Part shown: positions 1-11,052 of the stretch, piece by piece
Position numbering within the stretch: the first letter of the stretch is position 1
Layout of the letters: every line of letters begins with the position of its first letter
Assembly: GCF_029227915.1 (NCBI RefSeq)
Contig: NC_079884.1
Location: 20,646,001 to 20,710,000 of the forward strand
Source: Hydractinia symbiolongicarpus
Taxonomy: Eukaryota; Cnidaria; Hydrozoa; Anthoathecata; Hydractiniidae
Direction: 5' to 3'
DNA: 64,000 bases
The notes under the pieces: generated by a model
The model's database searches: none
Told to the model about the DNA's origin: nothing
Seen by the model: the letters and a program-made list of their open reading frames with translations, nothing else
Program-made: the position numbers and the translations under genes

Positions 1-728
1 AAAGACTAGATTTTTTATCGTATGGAAAATAATTTCTATTGAGTTTAGCTAACTGACAAAAGTATGATCGGTCTAACCTGACATGAGCCTATTTTCCCTA
101 ACTTACTTTGGATTGTCAAGTCATAGTTTTCTATAGGTCATTAAACATACATATCAGATTTTTGAGCACCTTACTGAAGAACATGAGTTATAGATCTACA
201 TATATATTTTTAAAACGGTTTGTTTACATTTATCAATATCATTTTATTAGCTAAGTTAAATGCAGGAAATATTTTTCTTTACAAAAAATATTAGCTCGTG
301 GAAAATTCCACGAGATATAGTTCATCGTACAAATTTCCCGGGTCTTTATTTCGAGCATCTGTACCCACCTGTTAACTTGAAGTAATACAATTTACTCGGA
401 CAGGAATTATTACTATGATTATAAGTGCGATTATAGTGACGTTCTCGATTACAAAACCCTCGGTGTTTAAAGAAAAAATTCGTATACTTTGGCTTACAGA
501 CAAACAGACAGTAAGTATTATAATAGACTAGCTAGTAATCTGTGTTTACATCCACGAGTTCGCTCGTCCATTTTTATGTCATGTTTCGTGTATCCGTAGT
601 TCAACTATAAATGTGCAGAGACTGCTATCGCTACTGTGGTACTATTTGCGCAGAGAAAGACACAATACGGCTATAATTAATATAGAGACAATAACATACT
701 TTGGAAATAAGAAAAAAAAATCATTCAC

Positions 729-3700
729 CTGAAATGTCATCCACAACTTCACAATGCGTCCTCCTGGCTACGTCGAGCAAACCTTTTAGGAAAACGATGT
801 TGTTTTATTACAATTATTTTCAGAGGTTAAATTTTTGCGAGAATTAATTTTTTTAAACTTAATTCACAAAGTAAAATTAACTTAAAACCAAAAGGGTTCA
901 CAAAATTAAATCCACCAGAAAAAAAATAATTTGTTTTAGTTCTTCTTGTTTTGTGTTCACAAGTAAACTACTCTATACTTTTCCTAAAAACAAACCCACC
1001 CAAGATTGGGATCCACAAACATTTAACCCTTTATAATATACTATAGCAGAATCAATTCAAAACATACATACCGTTGACGTTAGGCTAAAATAAAATAAAA
1101 AGTATAGATTTTTATCTATGCAACAAAAATTAATCTCTAGTCACTCCTAATAAAAGCAATACCGTAAATTAGGATTTTTAATAATAAAAAGAAAAGATAA
1201 ATTAAAAGCTAGCTATACCTTGACTGCAAATAACTTTTGAGTTTTCATATTTAATGTTCCCTTTTGGTATCTTGTCTCATCGTGAATAACTGTGTGAATA
1301 CTGTCAAGAATAATTTTGAATCTGTTATCATCTAGCGACTAAAAAAAGCAAATATTCAACGTAGTATTTTTTCAAAGCAACAACATGAGCTAAAACACAA
1401 AATAGAATCGCAAAAAAATAAATTAAAGTTATTAAAGGGGCTACGGAACGGCTGTTGGTTTTCGACTTTAGTGACTTACACGAAAGTCGAGCTGGAGGCT
1501 ATTTTTCCGACATGTATGTAATTTATAGACTCGAAAATATAGATATATCTAGAATTTTTATTTTCTCCAGTCTTGGTCATGTTTTCATCCAGAATGAGTC
1601 TTGCTGAAATATTTCTTTGTAATATACTTTTCGGAAAAAAAATATTGAACCAGCGAGCAAAGTGCGCTGGTCTGTTCATTGCCCAAAACGCGTTTACCGG
1701 ATTTTTAATATGTGCGCGGGATATGCGGAATGTGAGCATTTTAACCGGTTCGTAGCCCCTTTAAAGACATAACTAAAATTGTGTTTTTCAGAGCCCAAAA
1801 TAATAAGAATTTATTAACCGCCATATCTAAAAAATAGCACAATCTTTCTGCGAAATATTTGTTGGTGCATTTAAATCCTTAATAAGCCCAGTTCATACTT
1901 CCACTCTTATTACACTGGGAACGAAGTACAAAAAAATTATCAAAAGTTTCAAAATTACTAGGTTGACTCTATCAACAAGTAAAGCAACCCACCTCAATAT
2001 CATCACTTTTTTTATCAAAAACTTAAAACACTAATTCTCACTTTATGGTAAGCTTTAAATAGATTATTTTCACTCCCAGTGAGAGCTTGATGTAACGTCT
2101 GTACCAATTCAATGGTATGTTTCAGATATATCACCTCTGATATCTTTCTTTCAAATACTTTCAAGCCTTCCTTCTTTGGGATTTGAATTAAGGATGATAT
2201 CAAGTGATCGACATCCAGAAAGCGGCCGAGTACTGCGACAAAATGGAAGTGTTCTCACAAGAAAAAAGATACAACTGCAAACAGCAAATGTACATAGCAT
2301 TCGTAGAACTGTTCAGTATGAAATATCCATTTATTTCCAGTTGTATAATATAGCTCGAGTTTTAAATTTTATAAAAAACCTGATAACTTAAAACCTACTA
2401 AAAATAGCAAGATTAACGATACTGTTAAATAATATCAGTTTTGATTTCTATGCGCTGCTAAGATATTATAAGAGACTTCACAATGACATACACATTAGAT
2501 GAGCTTGCATTTTCTTATTTTTATTCTTTTACAAATTGTTGTACTACCATAATACTTCTAGCTATCTAATGAGACAGAACTGTTATGGAAATGTTATTTA
2601 ATTTATTTACTACATCTGAGTCTTAAAATAACGTTTTTATAAACTAAGGTCATGTTGAAAAAGAATGTGTGAAAATTCCAGCATTTTTAAATTTCCTATA
2701 ATTGTATCAACTGAAATTTAGATCAACATTCGTATCATTTACACCTGTAAAATAAAAGAGCTTCTACAGGGATAGATCTATATGAATGGAGATTAACTAC
2801 ACAGTGAATAATGCAGATTGGATTACAAATCTCAGGTACAAAAAGAAAAACAAAATTACATTACCTGCTTGTAGATTTAAGAAAAGCTCCTCTTTCTCGA
2901 TCAGTTCGTCGACACAGTCATACCTGCTCTCAATAGTACATAAATCTAGCAAAATTAAAAATGGATGCAAGAAACAATTTTTTAACAGAATATACGATGT
3001 TTGCTATGGCTCCATCCTCTTTCAATTTAAAAGCACTTCTCTGCTATGATTCCAACAATTCTCTTCCGTATTTTACAACTTCTCTTCTGCACTTAACAAA
3101 TGACGACCAAAGTTCTCGAAATCATGGTGTAACCAAGAAAATTATTTAAAAAATAAAGGAACACCTTAAACGGAATGTCATGTTTTTTTATTTGAAGTTT
3201 ATGGTCCACTAAAATACACATAAAATTTTGGTGAGTTATTATTAATTATTAAAAACACTTGATCTTTTTCATGCATGGGAGCCGGTATGTCTTCTTCAAA
3301 AACATGAGTTAACAAAACCCAGTTCAATCAATATTACAGACCAGAATTGGATCTGGGAATTTTGGGAGTTCATGGGAGAGAAGTTAAGGAAGCAAAGAAG
3401 AGAAATGTTTTCACTAAGAAGAGAAATGTTTTCACTGAAAAAAAAAAATTTAATTTGAGAAATTAAGCTATAAGGGCCATCATAGGAAAACTCTTTAGGT
3501 TCATCGCATTCTGTTTGTTTTTATAATCAAGTCAAAGGTTTACTTTGCCCTGAATTCTCAAATTTCCCTAGGTCATAAAAGCATTTGAAAGGTGATACGA
3601 TAACTGTATTAAGATAAATGCCAGCCCAGTTACTAATATTTTCTAATTGTGAAGACTATGTACATACCACATGGCGGTTGCAGTATATTTGAACGAAGTA

Positions 3701-6700
3701 AGCGAGCTGTTAAAAGTGAAAAAAACAACACATATCACACATGTATGCATAACAGTAGCTGCAAGCACAAAGTAACAAGCAGACAAAATACTTAAAAAAG
3801 GGATAAGGAAATTTATTTGAACATTCACTTGAGATGACCTTTAATGGTTTCGGAGCGACATTATCAGCCTACGATGCTACGCAGATACTCCAAACGTTGT
3901 ATTAATTCTATTTGCTTTAATTTTCTATGGAGGCTAATTTCATCTCAACTAAATTCAATGATAAGGTACACTGGGGAAAAACCATAGCAAGTAGTCCAGA
4001 GGAATAGATAATAGTTAGCAAGGTATAAGGAAGTATATAGAAATATTTAGTTTGTGATATTAAAAAGGCTAGACTGAATTTTTCAATGTTGACACCTAAA
4101 ATGTTTTTGATTCATTTCTCATTTTTGTAATGTTTTTATCCCATTTTTTGTATTCTGTTTTCTTTTTTTTTTCCCTTATATTCTAACTTGGGAAAAGTCC
4201 ACTTGATGCTAAATAAACATTTGAGGAATTATTTGAACATATCTGACTTCAGCAAAAGATACGCACCACCGCCAGCAGTCTTGGTGTGATTCAGAACACC
4301 ATAAAGTGATTGTTCACTTTTAGGATCACAAGCATTAACAATCAGTTCCAGGCTCCTTGCTGCAGATCCATCTAAAATGTTTTCAAAAAAATAAAAATGA
4401 TCATGTTTTTGCAGAAAAAAGTACATGCAACTAGTTTTTTATAAACTTAACAAAAACATCAAAAAGTGTAATTACACTTACTACTAATACCATCCTTACC
4501 AATTAATGTTGTATTTTCACCTCCCTTGTAAACAATTTTCAATGAAGCTGGTGCAAACACAATATTTTGTATAAACTCCACATACTTTAATAATGCCTAC
4601 AATAAAATATCATAACACATTGATTTATCAGTAGGGATTCATTAAAAACTTGCACTAACAATTTCTTCTAATGCTTGTCTGCTGAATTGCAATTTCAGAG
4701 CATTAAAAAGTTTTGTTAACAAAGAAAGAATAAAAAAAATAACCAACTGATTACGAACTTATTTCTGTGCAATGCACAGGATCTAATCTCAAGAAAAACG
4801 ACTAGCTAATATTTGTACAAATCTCTAAGTAAACTATGCAATAACTTACAGCTGTGGTTGCTAAGCAATAATACCTAAACAAAAGTGAGTTGTGTAACCA
4901 TTGCATCAATGAGGCAATTTCATCAAATATGAATGGTTGCAGACCAAAAACATTTAATATTGCATGTCTTGTTACTTTTTAAAATTTTAAAATACCCCCC
5001 TCCCCAATAAAGCACCATGGAGTGTCTTATTGAGTATAATATTTGGTAGTAAAGTCTTACTAAACTGAATTATGTCTAATAATCTCTTAACATAGAACTA
5101 GTTTTCAGCTAGTTCTAGCCTGGAAAACCAACAACCATCTAATTTTTAAAGGTGTGTTGTCATATCACAGACAAATTTTAATAATACTTACTTTGACTGA
5201 ACATCCATTTCTACTGTGTTAAATTCAGGAACACACAACTGCTTGATATATTCTAAACCTAAAAAAGTGATACACACGATATACTAACATTTTGACTTTT
5301 TTAACAAGTAAAGTGATCGGATTGGTTAAGTTCTTTTAGTTACTTTTAGCAAGAGTTTTGGTAAATATTTTTGTTATTTAATTACTTTTAAGCATTAACA
5401 CAATATCCGTTTAAATATCCAAGGATAAATCATCTAAAAAAACTACATCATTTCAACGAAGAACAACATCGTGAAATTTATTAAAAATTTATAATGGAAA
5501 GCTAAAATTTAGAAGGTTAGTCAATGTAATTAAAAAAAAGATTCAATGACATATACCTTTGCTTTCATTAAAATACTTCCTTTGTACAGTGGTCAGTGTT
5601 GTGTAAGGGAACTGATCTGTAATAACTTGAAATAAAGCTGACATATTTCCGTTCTCACAAGCTGTGTTTGGCATTATCACCTAAAGTCAAAAATCAGTGC
5701 ATTTGAAGACTATAAAAAATAAACATGAGGCAAATAGCAGAATAGTGTGATTTACACACGATTTAGAAAGATAAATGCTATTATTATTAAATTATTAAAG
5801 TGAAGATTAAAACAAAGATAAAGCTGCTTTCTTTTTACCACCGTTGCGTTCCAAATTTGATTCAGTATGTAATACTTTGATTGAGTTAATAATAAATTAA
5901 GTAACACAAAACTGTTCCAAATTTAATTTGGGGTAGCCAATAAAAGTTCAGGGTAGCTAGTAAAAGTTTATGTATATCTTTATGAGCCCAAAATGCTAAG
6001 AGACATGCCCCAGGAACTGCAAAGACACCTTAGAAAATGCAAACTTTGTTTATTTGCGATTCTTTTCATTCCAAAAAAGCTCATTGCAAATCATGGTAGT
6101 GTCTAAGGGAGCCAGTAGTTTGTTGCAAACTTACAACTAAAAAAATGGTACTGCCCATGGATTTTGTAAAACTTGACACAAAAAACCATATCAATTTAAA
6201 CAGTGTATATACTTCATTTCATACTTCTATTGGTTGAATAATTTGCATCTTTGTCAATATTTTAACATATGTCGGGCCATCAGAAAACTAAACAAAAACA
6301 TAACTTAAAACTTCTGAAGCAACTTAATCTTTGAGCAGTGAAATGTGATAAATAAATTCATACCTGGGACAAAACTAGCTCTGATCCTTTCAAATCAATT
6401 TTAGCTAACCCTATTTCACCTTTTGCAAGTCCACGTCCTTCAACAACAGCTAAGAGAACCGATATTTATTATGTAAAAGACATATAGAATAAAACATTTA
6501 CAAAATTTGCATGACTTGTATTATTTACACCATTATGTTTTACTACTCAAAATTATATACACTCTTAGTATTTGCAGCACAAAAAGACCTTACCAACGAT
6601 ACTGCTACTTTGGATAAGATGTGGAGTACCAGTAGTTCTTGGTGTTCGGCGGGATCCTGGAACAGTACTTATACTTCCCCCAGTGAATGGTGTATGTTGG

Positions 6701-9700
6701 CGAAGGGCTCTTGACGAGTTGCTGCAAATTTAACAAGTGTCATGCTATTAAAATTTCATTTTTACAGAAGAAGTAAGCAAAGAATACTTTATACAAACAA
6801 GTCGTTCCATAATAGATCATACAATTAATGTCAGGTCAAAAGACAAGTCTTTATATTTAATCCTTATATTTAAAAATTGCTGTAACGAAAGATTTTTATG
6901 TTAACTTTAACACTGAAATTTAGGAAAAAAATGCCTTATAGAGAATCGGCCTAATAGTGTCATTTATAGTTTATATTGAAGAAATGATGGTGCCACCATA
7001 AAAATCAGATTCAAAGCACATTGCCGATTTAGAAGACGCCTCTTCTGCACACTTTTCTAATTTTTTGGTGTTTTTATAAATACATCTGAGTAGCTAATAC
7101 AGTTGAGTTTTTAACATGAAAAATTGTAGTAGGCTTTTATAGGACCATGTTTTATCATAAAATTTTATTGCAGACCAACATGCAGATCTTAGGGACGTCA
7201 CCAAACATTCAGGAGGCCTGGAACAGGGAAACAATTGAACTTGGTTAATAAACCTAATTTTTCAAGAAGTATAGTGTAATTGAGTTTCCTGTATTTAATT
7301 AATAATTGCCTTGAAAAAAAGAATGAACAAGTTTACCTTGATTTAGCACCAAAACTAGATGATTTTCTGACAGGATAAATCTTGCTGCTTGTTGTTCCAA
7401 TATTTGACAATGTTAGGTGTGGTGTATCAAGATTGAAAGCTAAGAGTAAATTATATAAAAAGCTTCCAAAGGTGTTACAGAAATTGGAGTACCATGGTTA
7501 GCCAAAAACAGCATACAACCTTCTCGAATAGCGTCTAGCCCAGTCTGTTTTGCAGTACAATATTATGCAGTTTTAAGACTTTTTTACTTGAGTCCTCACT
7601 CAAGTTAAAAAAAGTAGCTAGGGAGTTTCTTGCCTAGAAAAAAAAAGGTGGCAGACATTATGGCTAATGGCATTCAGCTTTTTTGTTGTACGAGCCACTG
7701 TGTAGGGCCGATTTTGTCCTTCTGCAATTCTGTCCTAATTTCCATTGTGTTCGCAAAAAAGTGCTGCTATCACATTTTCCTATAATTCCTTTCATTGATC
7801 AATTTTTAATATAAGTATTATGATTATGTGGCTGCATTTTTTCCTTTTGCTTTATGTTGGTAATAAAAATGGAAGTGGTAGTACAAACCTGTCATTCTTG
7901 AAAGTAGTTATTATTTAATGCTTTATACCATTTTATACTTATATGTTTTATACTTAGATGTAATGCTATTTATGCCATTTTGGAGTAAATTTGATTGTAT
8001 TTTATACTTTATGAGTAATTAGAAGATGTTTTTAATACAAAATTAGAATTATGAAGAATAGGTGGATCTCTAAGAGGTTAAGTAAACTTTCAATTAAACA
8101 ACAAAAGTTAAAGGAGTAACCTGGGAGGGAGCATTGCACGAGTAAGTAAAAGAACGACTGAAAAAAACCAAAATAAGAATTTATTTATTTTTTGGAAGGA
8201 AATATTGACTTTATCCAAATAACTAACTTTTTTTCTAATTGGTCTTTCACACCTTCAAATTGAATAGGAGTTACGAATGAATGTTTTTAACACGTACCAT
8301 CCCCTTGAGTATAATTTCTCAAAATAAAAAATATTTGATTTTCCTTTCCGAACAGAACTGACCAACTTGAAAAGAAAAAACACCTCAAATCTCTCATTTC
8401 TAAAAATGTCACTCCGTTCATGTCTTTAAAAAAACAAAAGAAGAAAAATGTAAAAAAAATAATTCTCCAGCAAAAGGAGACTGATTAGACATCAGAGTAA
8501 ACATCAATCTTCTTTTATGCCAGCCTGTTCTGTTTCTGCAAGACGCAGAAAAATGTTAAAGGACTTGTAAAGTTCTATTTCTATGGTATACTCAGTTATG
8601 TTTTTGTGAATAATAATATTTAAAAGGACAACCTTCTGAATATTTATCGCCTTGGAAGTGTAAAAGTATCACCATCATCATGAGTATGCTTGAAAAGGGT
8701 GATAAAAAATCTTTAAAACAGTTTTTCATAGTGTTCTTTTTTGTATACCATCTATTACATTTTAAATCTCCTTTACAAAACTACAGAAGCTCTACAAGGG
8801 AGAGTGCTACTGTGCTGAAGCCAACGTGGTAATCTAAGGGATTTTATCTTCAAAAAACAACGACTCTCTAGATATTACATCTTAAAGACGAAAGTTTAAG
8901 TTAAAAATGCCTTTTTTGGAAAAAGTAAAATAAATAGAAATTGGGGACTTTCTGGAAAACAAGTAAAAAATCATTTTACACCATTTTATCACCATTCTAA
9001 AGAATATCCTATGAGAGTTGGAAATGAAGTAGTTTTGTAAATGAAGTCACTTTTTTAAAGGCAGGAAAAAATGTCTCTATACTTTACAAGGTAAAAAGTT
9101 TCAAATTATTTTTATATCATTTGATAGGTATTTAAAAATGCTTCTTTGGTGTTTATGAATGAATAATCTTTGATTAACTATAGCTGAAAAAATTGAGATT
9201 CTAAAAAAACATGCTTATAAGGTATACCGTCACTGTTCTGCCCAATCTTAGGACGCTGCCTAATCTTTGAACATAAAATTGCCCAATCTTAAGACTGGGC
9301 AGGGCGTCACAAGATTGGGCAAAAGACCATCTAAGGCCCATCTTTGGCGCCTTTTAGATTTTAAAGAAGGGATGTACCGTACGAGCTCTGTTTTTTGCAG
9401 GTCCCAACAAACATTCTCAGGCACATTAAAACATCATACTTCAGAATCAGAAAAATCGTATTTAACCATATTATTAGTTAGCTAGCTGTTAATTTCATTG
9501 GATGAGATGTTTAGCCAGCTAGCGAGCTGTAGCCAGCTAGCTAATATCATAGTCTATTGAAGAAAAACCTGATAGACTATGCTAATATGGTTGAGTAGTT
9601 TCAATTTTTTATACATAAAATACATGGTATATATAAATTTTTGACCTTTTGATTTTCCAAGAAAAGTTTCAATTTAAAGTTCCTATTAAAATTCTAAAAA

Positions 9701-10221
9701 TTTTATTGTTCTGTTTGTCTTCCACAATTGTTCTAAGATTGGGCATGTACGTCCATAGATTGGGCATTTGTCACTGTCGGAAGATTGGCCTGGCCAGTCT
9801 TAAGACAGGGTGCGTTCCAATATTGGGCAGAACATCACCACCTTAACAGAAAAATATAGCTAGCTAGGCTAAGCATGACAAATCAAACCACAGGATGGTG
9901 CTTACATAAACTAGACAGAACAAATGAGTTAATCACACTATGAATCAACATTACAATTTAAAAGGAAAATGAAGGTGAGGATATAGCTATCTATCTGGCT
10001 TGTTTAAAAGAGTTTCAGCTCTCTTTTTCATTTTATTTCTGTACTTTTGCCGCGAAACACGTCAGCTGTTATAAGTTTAAGAAATACTTACAATACTTAG
10101 CGCTTTTTTCTGAAAATGTCAAAGATTCGTCAGTTTTTCGACTATTACAACTAGTCCTACCACTGAAGATAGACGATATCTTGGTTCTTGAATATACTCC
10201 TGATGAGCTACCGGCGTCCAT
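729..10221 (-). CDS. MSH4: MSH4, meiotic MutS homologue (N-terminal 16 exons; 3' part beyond left edge)
   Basis: MSH4 pairs with MSH5 as a clamp on meiotic recombination intermediates and promotes crossovers. Exons on the minus strand: 10092-10221, 7337-7439, 6594-6721, 6364-6449, 6225-6287, 5557-5680, 5192-5258, 4850-4874, 4500-4596, 4267-4371, 3668-3706, 2865-2945, 2042-2232, 1219-1338, 1072-1084, 729-782. All have GT-AG borders and matching phases, giving ~475 codons. Diagnostic stretches seen: [38 protein letters not shown] then [74 protein letters not shown]. These follow the order of vertebrate MSH4 (connector, lever). The first ~95 residues are Ser/Thr-rich and poorly conserved, as in other MSH4. 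The Walker A/B ATPase domain is not in the window. The start ATG at 10219-10221 (MDAGSSSG) is the first in frame. The exon 16 acceptor lacks a good pyrimidine tract. Introns of hundreds of bases between exons show no other gene. Confidence 0.95.
7440..10091 (-). other. MSH4 intron 1 (2.65 kb)
   Basis: This is the longest MSH4 intron seen, lying between codon 43 and the second exon. It is AT-rich, has no convincing coding exon on either strand, and hosts an inverted-repeat element near 9.2-9.85 kb. Runs built on the tetramer CTAG/GCTAGC appear around 9475-9545. Confidence 0.8.
9215..9848. mobile_element. Non-autonomous inverted-repeat element with iterated ATTGGGCA motif
   Basis: The two ends are imperfect inverted copies. 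The left end runs TTATAAGGT followed by GTTCTGCCCAAT; the right end, read on the minus strand, runs TGTTAAGGT followed by GTTCTGCCCAAT. Inside, ATTGGGCA or its complement TGCCCAAT recurs several times near both ends, so the terminal repeats have sub-repeats. There is no transposase-like ORF; the ~65-72 aa frames within it are not recognisable. This is probably a MITE-type element inserted in MSH4 intron 1. Confidence 0.65.
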
Positions 10222-11052
10222 TATTGTCAGACACTTTCAGTTTCGCTTCGACCATTTTACCCAGAAATTCCCGCTTGGGGAAAACAAAGAAGATTTATGC
10301 TGAATAGGGAAAGGTAATGGTGGCTGTTTTAGAACAAAAAAAAATAAATCCGGGCATATTTTTAGTTAAAAAAGTATTTTTCTTATTTCTGTAATTAGTA
10401 ATTAATAAAAATTGAATAACACAAGGGAAATTTTGTGATCACATGCTAGAGCGAGCATGACGCAATCATCATGGAGAAGATATAAAGTTGGCAATCATGC
10501 GATAATGTAATAGCTTTTCTAGACAACTACAGTATAACAAAGACGTGCTTTTTTCGCAAAAAATTGGAGAAAATTATTTATTATAAGCTGCATGTTGTAA
10601 TACTTATTGATTAAAATGATTTGGAAATCCCTAAATGTTGTCCAGATGAAATAACAATATCCTTCGTGTACACTTTAGTATAATTGACATCTCGGTATAG
10701 ACCTACCCGCGTTGTTTCTTCCGGCTTTTTTGGCTGCCACTTCATGAAATTTGTATAGAGAAAGAAGGATGTTATCAGATTGAAATGATCATTAACCAAG
10801 AGCTTTCTGGATTAGATGTTAAATTAACAGCTGTGATGTTTACTAGAGAATTACAGATAGAGCTTGATATTGTTGAAGTTGTAAATATTGTTGTTTTATT
10901 GGTGTTACTTGTTAGATTAGTGCAAAAGATTGGTTTAAAAATTTTGAAAGATTTGGCTTGTATAGACATTTTTGTTTCAACAAAAACATTTGTCGCAATT
11001 TGGACAATTTTTACGAAGTTAAAATTTTGCAAAAAGTCGCATTTTCTGCATT
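10222..11052. promoter_or_regulatory. Divergent intergenic region between MSH4 and PPP1R15
   Basis: MSH4 (minus, start 10221) and PPP1R15 (plus, start 11053) are head to head with 831 bp between start codons. The interval must hold both 5' UTRs and promoters. No TATA box was convincingly identified. On the minus strand a short ATG frame of about 15 codons begins just upstream of and overlaps the MSH4 ATG out of frame. On the plus side several out-of-frame ATG frames run into the PPP1R15 start. Confidence 0.6.

Noticed and set aside
2786-3149. Plus-strand ORFs of 62-87 aa
   Set aside because: They overlie an MSH4 exon (2865-2945) and introns on the opposite strand; no domain recognised.
4229-4266. 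Extension of MSH4 exon 10 through [11 protein letters not shown]
   Set aside because: It superficially resembles the next conserved block, but a true 39-nt exon (3668-3706) encoding [11 protein letters not shown] in the correct phase explains that block.
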